Shown: positions 26,116 to 35,337, counted from the stretch's first letter. The stretch is 64,000 nt of DNA from UBA4416 sp036676295 (GCA_036676295.1 JAKFDE010000035.1:109389-173388); one strand, 5' to 3'. A program made the numbers and translations. Notes: generated from the sequence alone by a model not told the origin.

Positions 26116-27250
26116 ACAAACGATATTGATACTGTGTGATTGGTTTTTGCCGGGTTATTTGGCAGGAGGACCAATTCAGTCAATAGCCACGTTAACCGCT
26201 CATTTAGGAAAAGATATAGATTTTAAGATCATTACCGGCGACAGAGATTTTAAATCTGAGGTATCGTATGCGAATGTGAAAATAAACGAATGGACAGAGT
26301 TTGAAGGTAGAAGCGTCTATTATGTTAGTCCTGATAAATTAAATGAAGGTTTTTTGTTAGAGTTAATTCAGTCAACACCACACGATACCATTTATTTAAA
26401 TAGTTTATTTTCCAAGCATTTTGCCGTTGATCCATTAAAGTGGAAACAACAAAACAAGATCAAATCCAAAATAATTTTAGCACCTCGCGGAATGTTGGGA
26501 GATGGTGCTTTGGCAATTAAGTCGTTTAAAAAACAATTGTTTTTAAGATATGCTAAAACCTTTGGTTATTTTAAAGATGTATGCTGGCAATCCACATCAG
26601 CACAAGAAACAGCTGAAATAAAAAAACGAATCGGAGCAAAGGCTCAGATATCAGAAGTCTCTAATTTGCCTAAAGCTGCTGACAAAATTGAAACCATAGA
26701 AAAAATATCAGGCACTTTAAAATTATGTTTCATTTCTCGTATCTCCGAAAAAAAGAATTTGAATTTTGCCATTGATGTTTTAAAAGATATTAAAGATACT
26801 TCCATTGTGTTTGATGTATATGGCCCTATAGAAGATAATATATACTGGAAAGCTTGTTTGAAAAACTCGCAGTTATTGAAAAAAAATATTCAGTTCAATT
26901 ATAAAGGTGTTTTAAAGCCTGAACAAATAGGACCAGCTGTCAGTAATTATCACGCATTATTTTTGCCAACACAAAATGAAAATTATGGGCATATTATAGT
27001 AGAAGCTCTACAGCATGGACGCCCCGTTATCATATCGGATCAAACACCGTGGCGCAATTTGGAAAAAGAAAACGTAGGTTTTGATATTTCTTTAAATGAA
27101 AAGTTAAGGTTTATTTTATCTATTCATCAACTTTCTAGCGCTGATCAAAAAAACTTTGATGCCATGAGTAAAAGTTGCATGTCTTATATTCATTCTAAAT
27201 TGAATATAGCTGATATCAAACAACATTATTTAAACTTATTTGGCGCATGA
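26105..27250 (+). CDS. Glycosyltransferase (GT4-like) with TTG start
   Basis: The 381-residue protein is a GT-B glycosyltransferase: N-terminal ILCDWFLPGYLAGGPIQSI, LAPRGMLGDGALAIKSFKK, LCFISRISEKKNLNFAID and the donor-site stretch FLPTQNENYGHIIVEALQHGRPVI. It begins at TTG 26105, 11 bases inside the end of asnB; the next in-frame Met is about 130 residues on, too late for the fold. Its stop overlaps the next gene's start in ATGA. So asnB, this gene and bioD form a tightly coupled run, glycan genes followed by a vitamin gene. Confidence 0.88.
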   Translation: MKPKQTILILCDWFLPGYLAGGPIQSIATLTAHLGKDIDFKIITGDRDFKSEVSYANVKINEWTEFEGRSVYYVSPDKLNEGFLLELIQSTPHDTIYLNSLFSKHFAVDPLKWKQQNKIKSKIILAPRGMLGDGALAIKSFKKQLFLRYAKTFGYFKDVCWQSTSAQETAEIKKRIGAKAQISEVSNLPKAADKIETIEKISGTLKLCFISRISEKKNLNFAIDVLKDIKDTSIVFDVYGPIEDNIYWKACLKNSQLLKKNIQFNYKGVLKPEQIGPAVSNYHALFLPTQNENYGHIIVEALQHGRPVIISDQTPWRNLEKENVGFDISLNEKLRFILSIHQLSSADQKNFDAMSKSCMSYIHSKLNIADIKQHYLNLFGA

Positions 27251-27933
27251 ATTTATTTGTAACAGGCATAGGCACCAATGTTGGTAAAACGGTAGTTTCG
27301 GCGATATTAACAGAAGCCTTACAGGCCGATTACTGGAAACCGATCCAAAGTGGAACCATTGAAGGAATGGATTCTGAAACAGTTCGTAATTTGATCAGTA
27401 ATTCAAAAACGGTTATTCATCCCGAAACTTATTTATTAAAAGAACCACTTTCTCCACACTTTGCGGCCAAATTGGAGGATGTAGAGATTGATTTAGGGAA
27501 AATTATAGAACATGGCACGCAGATAACGCAGATCGATAAGTTAAATAATGATGAAAAATCTGTGAGCTATCATAATACTCAGCGTCATCAGCGTTCTATT
27601 ATTATTGAAGGAGCGGGAGGTTTATTAGTGCCTATTAATAAAAGTCAATATGTGATCGAAATTGCCAAAAAAATAGATTGTGAAATAATAGTAGTTATTT
27701 CAAACTATTTGGGTTGCATTAATCATTCGTTGTTATCGATTGATTATTTATTGCGAAATAATTTTAAGATCCACTCTTTAGTGTTTAATGGTGAATTTGA
27801 AAGGGAAGTGAAAGAAGCGATTATGAATTACACTCCAAATTGTAGGATAATTGATATTCCAACGATTGAAACTCTGTCAAAAGAGCTGATTAGCCCTGTG
27901 GCTGCCAATGTAAAACAACAAATGGCATTATAA
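27247..27933 (+). CDS. bioD: Dethiobiotin synthetase
   Basis: BioD closes the ureido ring of 7,8-diaminopelargonate with CO2 and ATP in biotin synthesis. The 228-residue protein has the P-loop GIGTNVGKTVVSAIL, KPIQSGT and the second motif EGAGGLLVPI, and its length is normal. It overlaps the glycosyltransferase stop by four bases (ATGA), an odd partner: no bioA, bioB or bioF is in the window. Cotranscription with glycan genes may be accidental. Confidence 0.94.
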   Translation: MNLFVTGIGTNVGKTVVSAILTEALQADYWKPIQSGTIEGMDSETVRNLISNSKTVIHPETYLLKEPLSPHFAAKLEDVEIDLGKIIEHGTQITQIDKLNNDEKSVSYHNTQRHQRSIIIEGAGGLLVPINKSQYVIEIAKKIDCEIIVVISNYLGCINHSLLSIDYLLRNNFKIHSLVFNGEFEREVKEAIMNYTPNCRIIDIPTIETLSKELISPVAANVKQQMAL

Positions 27934-27982
27934 TTCCTCATTTCACTTAGGATTTGTATCTTTATGCCTCAATAATGAATTT

Positions 27983-28948
27983 ATGATTAAGACTATGATT
28001 AAGCCAATTAAGTTAATTGAAGTAAAAAGTGAGATAGGGGCAGGAACACGTGGAGCAAGTATGGGAGTGGATGCTATTAAAATTGCAGCTCTTGATTTCG
28101 GAAGTAATTTTTTCAAAAAATTCAAAGCCGTTGAAGTTCAAAACGAAAATCATTTATTATTAGAGCCTGTTGTTAATGATTATGCAAAGCGTATCAAAGG
28201 TATTTATACCTTAAATGAGCGTTTGGCGAACGAAATAAAAAAGACCTTATTAAAAGAAGAAGTGCCTATTGTATTAGCCGGCGATCATAGTTCAGCTTTA
28301 GGAACCATCAGTGGCATTAAAATGGCATATCCTAACAAACGTGTAGGTGTTATCTGGATCGATGCACATGCTGATTTACATACTCCATATACTACGCCAA
28401 GCGGAAACATGCATGGCATGCCTATTGCTTGTGTATTAGGTGAAGATAATAAAGAGCGTCAGCAAAATAAACCGGATGACGAAACCATTGAATACTGGGA
28501 AAAATTAAAAGCCTTGGGTGGCATTACACCAAAGATCAATTATAACGATTTGGTTTATATTGCATTGCGTGATTTTGAACCACAGGAAGAATTTTTAATT
28601 AAGAAAAATAAAGTTCGCGTATTTAACTTACAGGAAATTCGTAAGAAAGCCGTTGAGCGTGTAGCCATTGAATCTTTAAATTATTTGGATCATTGTGATA
28701 TCATTTATGTAAGCTTTGATGTGGATAGCATGGATAGCCGTATCTCTAGTGGAACAGGAACTCCGGTGCCAAATGGTATTACTGAAAAAGAAGCCGGTAA
28801 TTTAATATATTATATCATGCGTAGTAAAAAGATCGTGTGTTTCGAAATGGTAGAGATCAATCCAACCTTAGATAAAGAAAACTTAATGGCGGAGAATGCT
28901 TTTGAAATTTTACAAAAAGCAACCAATCAATTGAATAACGATTTTTAG
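27983..28948 (+). CDS. Arginase/ureohydrolase family protein
   Basis: The 321-residue protein has the Mn-binding motifs of ureohydrolases: GDHSSALGTISG, WIDAHADLHTP and SFDVDSMDSRISSGTGTP. Arginase hydrolyses arginine to ornithine and urea; agmatinase and formiminoglutamase share the fold. IGAGTRGASMGVDAIK near the N terminus resembles arginase. Two Met codons (27983, 27995) are candidate starts; the first is taken. A deoxyhypusine-synthase-like gene at 58785 is the only other gene that might touch polyamines. Confidence 0.87.
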   Translation: MIKTMIKPIKLIEVKSEIGAGTRGASMGVDAIKIAALDFGSNFFKKFKAVEVQNENHLLLEPVVNDYAKRIKGIYTLNERLANEIKKTLLKEEVPIVLAGDHSSALGTISGIKMAYPNKRVGVIWIDAHADLHTPYTTPSGNMHGMPIACVLGEDNKERQQNKPDDETIEYWEKLKALGGITPKINYNDLVYIALRDFEPQEEFLIKKNKVRVFNLQEIRKKAVERVAIESLNYLDHCDIIYVSFDVDSMDSRISSGTGTPVPNGITEKEAGNLIYYIMRSKKIVCFEMVEINPTLDKENLMAENAFEILQKATNQLNNDF

Positions 28949-28962
28949 ATTTACAGTAAATC

Positions 28963-29023
28963 TTTTGTCACATCGAGCGAAGTCGAGATGACAAAAATGT
29001 TCTCGACTTCGCTCGAACTGACA
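28963..29023. repeat. Inverted pair of TCGAGCGAAGTCGAGA dispersed repeats
   Basis: A forward copy (TTTTGTCACATCGAGCGA, then AGTCGAGATGACAAAA) and an inverted copy (TTCTCGACTTCGCTCGAAC then TGACA) face each other, able to fold as a long hairpin. It fills most of the gap between the arginase and ABC transporter genes. Confidence 0.8.
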
Positions 29024-29038
29024 GCACTTTAAAAATAA

Positions 29039-30685
29039 ATGAAATCCCTCAAAACCATAAACGCTTACTTTGTGAAATACAAATGGCGTTTGTTACTGGG
29101 AGCTTTGTTCGTTGTGCTTTCCACAACGTTTTCTATTTACCAGGGTGTTGTAGTGCGCGATGCGACTAACGAAATTGTTGATCTTATTTCCAATCACAAA
29201 ACCATTGAACCATTCAAATTTGTAACATTCGGTTTGTTGTTGTTAGGCTTAGCTTTAGCCAGTGGTTTGTTCATGTTCTTAATGCGCCAAACCATTATTG
29301 TGATGAGTCGTTTTATTGAGTTCGATCAAAAAAATGAATTGTACGCACATTACCAAACATTAGATACGTCTTTTTACAAAAACAACAGCACCGGCGATCT
29401 GATGAATCGCATCAGTGAAGATGTTGGTAAAGTACGTATGTACACAGGCCCCGCTATCATGTATTTGATCAATACTTTTGCAACGGTTGTTATTGTACTG
29501 TTGTTCATGTTTCAGATCAATTGGCAACTAACGTTGTTGGTATTTGCTCCCTTGCCTTTTTTGTCGTTTGTTATTTATAAAGTATCAAATCTTATTGGCA
29601 GACGAAGTACTGTTGTTCAGCAGGAGTTATCTAAACTTACCTCACATACCCAAGAAACTTTTTCGGCCATTCGTGTCATAAAAGCCTATGCTCGTGAAGA
29701 TCATTATACCAATGAATTGGAAAAATTAAATCTGAATTATAAAAAACAAAATTTACGCTTGGCCATGGTCGAAGCTTTTTTTCAACCGGTGATGGTATTA
29801 ATGGTTGGGATCAGTGTCATAGTCACGGTTTGGTTTGGTGGACGATTAGTGGTTCATAACACCATTGAGCCGGGAAATATTACCGAGTTTATTTTATACG
29901 TATTTAAATTAACCTGGCCATTTGCGTCTTTAGGTTGGGTAACGTCTTTGATACAAAGAGCTTCTGCTTCTCAAACGCGTATCAACGAATTTTTAAATGC
30001 AAAATCAACGATCATCAATACACCGGTTATTAAACATAAAATAGAAGGTAAGATCGAATTTAAAAATGTATCGTTTACTTACGATGACAGCGGTATTGAA
30101 GCCATTAAAGAGTTTGATCTATTAATTGATAAAGGAAAAACAGTCGGCATTAAAGGACAGATAGGTTCAGGAAAATCAACATTGGCAAATTTATTAACGC
30201 GTCAGTATGATATTCATCAGGGAGAAATTTTAGTGGATGATCATCCTATCAAAAAATACGATCTGTTTGAATTGCGTAAAAGCATTGGCTATGTGCCACA
30301 AGAAGTGTTTTTGTTTTCTGATACGATCCGCAATAACATTGCTTTTTCAACGAGCCAATCTTATAGCGAAGAAGAAATTATACAAGCCGCTAAAGATGCG
30401 GGTGTGTATGAAAACATCATGTCTTTTCCAAAAGGCTTTGATACAGTAATTGGTGAAAGAGGTGTGACTTTATCGGGTGGACAAAAACAACGCATCTCTA
30501 TTGCCAGAGCCATTATTTCTAAACCTCAAATTTTAATTTTTGATGATTGTTTATCAGCGGTTGATGTGGAAACAGAGGAATTAATTTTAAATAATCTAAA
30601 ATCCATCATGAAAGATAAAACCTCCATTATCATTTCACATCGCGATTCTGCTTTGCGTTATGCAGATAAGGTGGTGGAGTTATGA
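29039..30685 (+). CDS. ABC exporter, fused membrane and ATPase domains, short C terminus
   Basis: The 548-residue protein has about six membrane helices (residues 1-300) and an ATP-binding domain: Walker A GQIGSGKSTLANLL, Q-loop YVPQEVFLFSDT, signature LSGGQKQRISIARAI, Walker B ILIFDDCLSAVD and switch His in IISHRDSALRYADKVV. It resembles lipid/multidrug exporters of the MsbA type and works as a homodimer or heterodimer. The chain stops at DKVVEL, about 20-25 residues short of the usual DGRIVEQGTHEEL end, and the stop is 16 bases before a dispersed repeat copy. The missing tail is not catalytic. Confidence 0.9.
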   Translation: MKSLKTINAYFVKYKWRLLLGALFVVLSTTFSIYQGVVVRDATNEIVDLISNHKTIEPFKFVTFGLLLLGLALASGLFMFLMRQTIIVMSRFIEFDQKNELYAHYQTLDTSFYKNNSTGDLMNRISEDVGKVRMYTGPAIMYLINTFATVVIVLLFMFQINWQLTLLVFAPLPFLSFVIYKVSNLIGRRSTVVQQELSKLTSHTQETFSAIRVIKAYAREDHYTNELEKLNLNYKKQNLRLAMVEAFFQPVMVLMVGISVIVTVWFGGRLVVHNTIEPGNITEFILYVFKLTWPFASLGWVTSLIQRASASQTRINEFLNAKSTIINTPVIKHKIEGKIEFKNVSFTYDDSGIEAIKEFDLLIDKGKTVGIKGQIGSGKSTLANLLTRQYDIHQGEILVDDHPIKKYDLFELRKSIGYVPQEVFLFSDTIRNNIAFSTSQSYSEEEIIQAAKDAGVYENIMSFPKGFDTVIGERGVTLSGGQKQRISIARAIISKPQILIFDDCLSAVDVETEELILNNLKSIMKDKTSIIISHRDSALRYADKVVEL

Positions 30686-30700
30686 AAGATAAGTTGTAAG

Positions 30701-30760
30701 TTGTCACATCGAGCGAAGTCGAGATGATTTATGAGTTCTCGACTTCGCTCGAACTGACAA
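30701..30760. repeat. Inverted pair of TCGAGCGAAGTCGAGA dispersed repeats
   Basis: Same element as at 28963: TTGTCACATCGAGCGAAGTC followed after a short spacer by GTTCTCGACTTCGCTCGAAC. It lies between the ABC exporter stop and the DUF1599 gene and could fold as a hairpin. Confidence 0.8.
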
Positions 30761-30780
30761 AAAATCATAAATAGAAGAAA

Positions 30781-31317
30781 TTAGCTGTTCAACTTAATAA
30801 GAGCAAACACAGAATAATTCAGCATATCCATGTAATTAGCATCAACTCCTTCGCTCACTGTAGTTTGTCCTTTGTTATCTTCAATTTGTTTCACACGGAA
30901 AATTTTCATTAAGATGAGATCTGTTAATGAACTTAAACGCATGTCTCTCCAGGCCTCACCATAATCATGATTCTTATCTTCCATTAATTGTTTGGTTTGC
31001 TTGGCGTATTTGTTGTATAATAATTCTACTTCTTCGTAAGGTAATTCAACGCGGGTATCATTAGCTAACTCTAACTGAATTAAAGCAATAATGCAGTAAT
31101 TAATAATGCCAATGTATTCGCCTTTAATATCATCCGCTACTTTTTGAGAACCTTTTTCTTCAATGCTTTTGATGCGTTGTGCTTTAATAAAGATTTGGTC
31201 GGTTAAGGAAGTAGGGCGTAAGTTGCGCCAGGCCGTTCCATAATCTTTCATTTTCTTTAAAAAAAGATCTTTGCAAAGTTTTATGGCTGCGTCGTATTGT
31301 TGTAATGTATTATTCAT
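30781..31317 (-). CDS. DUF1599 protein with internal duplication
   Basis: The 178-residue protein belongs to DUF1599, probably an all-alpha MazG-like fold, function uncertain. It consists of two homologous halves: FLKKMKDYGTAWRNLRPTSL (about 20-39) with KAQRIKSIEEKG matches QLMEDKNHDYGEAWRDMRLS with KIFRVKQIEDNKG. Each half ends in a hydrophobic helix (YIGIINYCIIALIQLE and YMDMLNYSVFALIKLN). It is divergent from folP with 37 bases between, so expression may be coordinated. Confidence 0.85.
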   Translation of the reverse strand: MNNTLQQYDAAIKLCKDLFLKKMKDYGTAWRNLRPTSLTDQIFIKAQRIKSIEEKGSQKVADDIKGEYIGIINYCIIALIQLELANDTRVELPYEEVELLYNKYAKQTKQLMEDKNHDYGEAWRDMRLSSLTDLILMKIFRVKQIEDNKGQTTVSEGVDANYMDMLNYSVFALIKLNS

Positions 31318-31354
31318 AATTTTAGAGACGCTAATTTAAACAAAGCAAAATAAA

Positions 31355-32188
31355 ATGTACGAATCTTATTTAACAAATGGTAAACAATTGAGTTTCGAAA
31401 AAGCTCAGGTGATGGCTATTATCAATATAACACCGGATAGTTTTTACGATGGCGGTAAATTTTCTAATGTTTCAGATATTATTAAAGATGCTGAAATGAA
31501 AGTGAATGAAGGTGCTACTATATTGGATATTGGTGCCGCTTCATCAAGGCCTGATGCCTTGGAGGTGACTGCTGCCGAAGAAATGAAGCGCTTGTACGAT
31601 CCGTTAAAAGAATTAAGAAATCATTTTCCCAATACTTTTATTTCTATTGATACTTTTCACTCTGAAGTAGCCGAATTTGCGATCAATATGGGCGCTGATA
31701 TTATTAATGACATTTCAGGTGGAGAATTAGATGCTAAAATGTTAGAAACAGTGGCCAAACATAATATCGTGTATGTGATGATGCACATGCAGGGCACGCC
31801 ACAAACTATGCAACATGCGCCACATTATCATGATGTTGTAAAAGATGTAACAGACTTTTTTAAAAACAAAATTGCCATTTGCGAGAACTTAGGATATGAT
31901 AAATTGTTGTTGGATGTGGGTTTTGGTTTCGGCAAATCAACAGAACATAATTATCAGTTGTTAGCAGCCTTAAAAGACTTTGCTGACTTAGGTTATCCTG
32001 TTTTGGTGGGACTTTCCCGCAAATCCATGATCAATCAAATTATCCATACATCGCCGGTTACGGCTTTAAATGGAACAACGGTATTAAATACTATTGCACT
32101 TCAAAACGGAGCAAAGATCCTCAGGGTTCATGATGTAAAGGAAGCCAAGCAGGCCATTGACCTGTTTGAGTTTTATAAAACGTTCTAA
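31355..32188 (+). CDS. folP: Dihydropteroate synthase
   Basis: FolP joins p-aminobenzoate to pterin pyrophosphate in folate synthesis. The 277-residue TIM-barrel protein shows the signatures INITPDSFYDGGKF, ILDIGAASSRPDA (usually GGESTRP), INDISGGELD, MMHMQGTP and GLSRKSMI. Length is normal. GAASSRPDA is the substitution commonly seen in Bacteroidota. It is divergent from the DUF1599 gene and followed by a repeat-rich intergenic region. Confidence 0.95.
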   Translation: MYESYLTNGKQLSFEKAQVMAIINITPDSFYDGGKFSNVSDIIKDAEMKVNEGATILDIGAASSRPDALEVTAAEEMKRLYDPLKELRNHFPNTFISIDTFHSEVAEFAINMGADIINDISGGELDAKMLETVAKHNIVYVMMHMQGTPQTMQHAPHYHDVVKDVTDFFKNKIAICENLGYDKLLLDVGFGFGKSTEHNYQLLAALKDFADLGYPVLVGLSRKSMINQIIHTSPVTALNGTTVLNTIALQNGAKILRVHDVKEAKQAIDLFEFYKTF

Positions 32189-32482
32189 ATTCCTCCTTTG
32201 AAGGAGGTGTCCGCCTGCTGGCGACGGAGGATGTGAAAGGGTAAACATTTTTCGCCTTGTCTTCCCACTTGCTGGCTAAAATATGTCTTTGCATATTTTT
32301 CCTGTTTCTTTTGTTCAAGCAAAAGAAAGGAGAAGAATTAAAAAATAAGGTATTTGCATCTCGACTTCGCTCGATGTGACAGAAATCCTCTAAAAGCTAA
32401 CTTTTCAACTAATTTTCAACAGTATAGTGTTTCATTGCAAAAAATGTAAATATTTGTCCTGAACTAAAAATAAAGAAAGACT
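32189..32482. other. Repeat-rich intergenic region after folP
   Basis: It begins with a CCTCC-rich copy of another dispersed element (TTCCTCCTTTGAAGGAGG, with GTCCGCC and GGCGACGGAGG), then a TTTCTTTTG/CAAAAGAAA inverted repeat at 32305-32328, then a TCGA-type repeat at 32357. No coding frame with support is seen. Confidence 0.55.
32357..32381. repeat. TCGAGCGAAGTCGAGA dispersed repeat, single inverted copy
   Basis: CATCTCGACTTCGCTCGATG followed by TGACA matches the inverted complement of the forward copies at 28963 and 30701. Confidence 0.75.
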
Positions 32483-32821
32483 ATGTCTGAAGAGATAGAA
32501 AGAACAGAAAGAGAAGATTTATTTTCTAAAGCTGTAAAAGCAGGTAAGCGAACGTATTTTTTTGATGTGAAATCAACCCGTGGTAACGATTACTATTTAA
32601 CAATTACAGAAAGTAAAAAACGTTTCGGTACTGATGGGAAATTCACTTACGAAAAACACAAGATCTTTTTATACAAAGAAGATTTTGAGAAATTCATGGA
32701 AGGATTAAATGAATCTGTTGAGATCATCAAGCAAAATGCTCCTCCAATTGTTGAGCGTTCTTATTCAGAAAGAGAATCATCTTCTTCTGACGATGTAAGC
32801 TTCGACGATCTAGGGAAATAA
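32483..32821 (+). CDS. PUR-alpha-like (DUF3276) nucleic-acid-binding protein
   Basis: The 112-residue protein matches DUF3276, a small Bacteroidota family with one PUR domain. KRTYFFDVKSTRGNDYYLT (about 22-40), ESKKRF and the aromatic KIFLYKEDFEKFMEGL helix are typical, with a Ser/Glu-rich acidic tail. PUR domains bind single-stranded DNA or RNA; the C-terminal tail is disordered. It is a single gene with a rho-independent terminator at 32883. Family call firm; physiological role not known. Confidence 0.88.
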   Translation: MSEEIERTEREDLFSKAVKAGKRTYFFDVKSTRGNDYYLTITESKKRFGTDGKFTYEKHKIFLYKEDFEKFMEGLNESVEIIKQNAPPIVERSYSERESSSSDDVSFDDLGK

Positions 32822-32837
32822 GAATCACTGAATTTGG

Positions 32838-32862
32838 TGTCAGTTCGAGCGAAGTCGAGAAC
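32838..32862. repeat. TCGAGCGAAGTCGAGA dispersed repeat
   Basis: TGTCAGTTCGAGCGAAGTCG with GAAC, the same element as at 29000-29023 in the opposite orientation, placed directly after the DUF3276 stop. Confidence 0.75.
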
Positions 32863-32882
32863 TATGCATATACTTAAATAGT

Positions 32883-32916
32883 AAGCTATTCAACCAAAAG
32901 TTGGGTAGCTTTTTTA
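32883..32916 (+). terminator. Terminator after the DUF3276 gene
   Basis: Arms AAGCTATTCAAC and GTTGGGTAGCTT with two mismatches around CAAAA, followed by a T-run (TTTTTATTTT). Confidence 0.75.
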
Positions 32917-33068
32917 TTTTAAGATTTTCTTAAAAAAAACCTGCTTTTTATACCATAAAAAAGGTATTAATTTCTTAAATTCGTACCGCTATTGATAGTT
33001 TTTAGACTCTGAATAGCTCAAATTAACAATTTACTAATTACCCAAATAACACTCAACAATTATTTATT

Positions 33069-35336
33069 ATGGCATTTGACATTGAAATGATTAAGAAGGT
33101 ATATGAAAATATGCCGGCACGTATTGAAGCAGCTCGTAAAGCGCTAGGTCGCCCTTTAACTTTAGCAGAAAAGATCTTGTATTCGCATTTAGATGCTGAT
33201 ATGGGTTTAAAAGATTATCCTCGTGGGTCTTCTTACGTAGATTTTAACCCTGATAGAGTAGCAATGCAAGATGCAACGGCACAAATGGCCTTGTTACAAT
33301 TCATGCAAGCAGGTCGTCCTAAAGTGGCGGTTCCTTCTACAGTTCATTGTGATCACTTGATTACAGCCAAGTCTGGTGCAAAAATTGATTTACCTTTTGG
33401 TACACAAGAATCTAAAGAAGTATTTGATTTCTTAGGTTCTGTATCTAATAAATACGGTATTGGTTTCTGGAAACCGGGTGCAGGTATTATTCATCAGGTT
33501 GTTTTAGAAAACTATGCGTTTCCTGGTGGCATGATGATCGGTACCGATTCTCACACGGTGAATGCCGGTGGTTTAGGAATGATCGCTATTGGTGTTGGTG
33601 GAGCTGATGCGTGTGATGTAATGGCTGGTTTACCTTGGGAATTAAAAATGCCAAAATTAATTGGTGTGAAGTTAACCGGTAAATTAAACGGTTGGACAAG
33701 TGCAAAAGATGTAATTTTAAAAGTAGCAGGTATCTTAACTGTAAAAGGTGGTACTGATAAAGTAATTGAATATTTTGGCGAAGGTGCCATTAACCTTAGC
33801 TGTACTGGTAAAGGTACTATTTGTAACATGGGTGCAGAAGTTGGTGCAACGACTTCTACTTTTGGTTATGATGATAGCATGAGCCGTTACTTAAAAGCAA
33901 CAGGTCGTGCTGATGTTGCTGCTTTAGCAGACGGTATCAAACAACACTTAACAGGTGATAGTGAAGTTTACGCTGATCCTAAAAAATATTTTGATGAAGT
34001 GATTGAAATTAATTTATCAGAATTAGAACCACATGTTAACGGTCCATTTACTCCGGATTTAGCAACACCTATTTCTCAATTAAAAGAAGCAGCTATTAAA
34101 AACGGTTGGCCTTTAAAAATTGAAGCAGGTTTAATTGGTTCTTGTACAAACTCTTCTTACGAAGATATTTCTCGTGCGGTATCATTAGCAAAACAAGTGT
34201 CTGCTAAAGGTTTAAAATCTAAAGCAGAGTTCATGATCAACCCGGGTTCTGAGCAAATTCGTTACACCATTGAGCGTGACGGTTTCTTAGATGTGTTTAA
34301 TGAAGTTGGTGCTACTGTATTTACAAATGCTTGCGGACCATGTATTGGTATGTGGGATCGTGTTGGTGCAGAGAAACAAGAAAAAAATACCATCATCCAT
34401 TCTTTCAACCGTAACTTTGCTAAACGTGCCGATGGAAATCCAAACACGTATGCATTCGTTGCCTCTCCTGAAATTGTAGCAGCAATGGCTATTGCAGGTG
34501 ATTTAAGTTTCAATCCTTTAACGGATACTTTAACAAACGAAAAAGGAGAGAAAGTAAAATTAGATGAACCAACCGGTTACGAATTACCTCCAAAAGGTTT
34601 TGCGGTTGAAGATGCAGGTTATCAAGCTCCCGCAGCTGACGGAAGCAAAGTATCGGTATTAGTTTCTCCTGACTCTAAACGTTTACAGTTATTAGATCCT
34701 TTCGCAGCATGGGAAGGCGTTGACTTTAAAGGTTTAAAATTATTAATTAAAGCAAAAGGAAAATGTACAACGGATCATATCTCTATGGCTGGTCCGTGGT
34801 TAAAATTCCGCGGACATTTAGATAATATTTCAAACAACATGTTAATTGGTGCAGTAAATGCATTTAACGAAAAAACAGATAACGTTAAAAATCAATTAAC
34901 AGGCGAATACGCTGGTGTACCTGCCGTACAACGTGCTTACAAAGCAGCCGGTATTGGAAGTATTGTGGTTGGTGATGAGAACTACGGTGAAGGTTCATCT
35001 CGTGAGCATGCAGCTATGGAGCCTCGTCATTTAGGTGTACGTGTGGTATTGGTAAAATCATTTGCTCGTATCCACGAAACAAACTTAAAGAAACAAGGGA
35101 TGTTAGGAATTACGTTTGCTAACACAGCTGATTACGATAAGATCAAAGAAGACGATTCTATCGACATCACCGGATTAACAACATTTGCACCGGGTGTTCC
35201 ATTAACATTAACGTTAAACCATGCAGATGGCACTAAAGAAGAATTTAAAGTAAACCATAGTTATAACGCTCAACAAATTGAGTGGTTCAAAGCTGGTGGT
35301 GCTTTAAATATTATTCGTGCTTCTGTTAAAGCGTAA
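33069..35336 (+). CDS. acn: Aconitate hydratase (mitochondrial type)
   Basis: The 755-residue enzyme isomerises citrate to isocitrate in the TCA cycle. Three Fe-S cysteines are visible: one near TGKGTICNMGAEVGA and LIGSCTNSSYED, and NACGPCIGMWDR (the C-x2-C pair). The swivel domain has GDENYGEGSSREHAAMEPR. Length and motifs fit the mitochondrial-type aconitase common in Bacteroidota, not AcnB. Several alternating GGT/GCT/TTA codons and long reading frames suggest high expression. A rho-independent terminator follows at 35392; monocistronic. Confidence 0.97.
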   Translation: MAFDIEMIKKVYENMPARIEAARKALGRPLTLAEKILYSHLDADMGLKDYPRGSSYVDFNPDRVAMQDATAQMALLQFMQAGRPKVAVPSTVHCDHLITAKSGAKIDLPFGTQESKEVFDFLGSVSNKYGIGFWKPGAGIIHQVVLENYAFPGGMMIGTDSHTVNAGGLGMIAIGVGGADACDVMAGLPWELKMPKLIGVKLTGKLNGWTSAKDVILKVAGILTVKGGTDKVIEYFGEGAINLSCTGKGTICNMGAEVGATTSTFGYDDSMSRYLKATGRADVAALADGIKQHLTGDSEVYADPKKYFDEVIEINLSELEPHVNGPFTPDLATPISQLKEAAIKNGWPLKIEAGLIGSCTNSSYEDISRAVSLAKQVSAKGLKSKAEFMINPGSEQIRYTIERDGFLDVFNEVGATVFTNACGPCIGMWDRVGAEKQEKNTIIHSFNRNFAKRADGNPNTYAFVASPEIVAAMAIAGDLSFNPLTDTLTNEKGEKVKLDEPTGYELPPKGFAVEDAGYQAPAADGSKVSVLVSPDSKRLQLLDPFAAWEGVDFKGLKLLIKAKGKCTTDHISMAGPWLKFRGHLDNISNNMLIGAVNAFNEKTDNVKNQLTGEYAGVPAVQRAYKAAGIGSIVVGDENYGEGSSREHAAMEPRHLGVRVVLVKSFARIHETNLKKQGMLGITFANTADYDKIKEDDSIDITGLTTFAPGVPLTLTLNHADGTKEEFKVNHSYNAQQIEWFKAGGALNIIRASVKA

Positions 35337-35337
35337 G

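Noticed and set aside
32121..32318. Minus-strand frame over the folP end and repeat region.
   Set aside because: Translates a dispersed repeat and the reverse of folP; not family-like.
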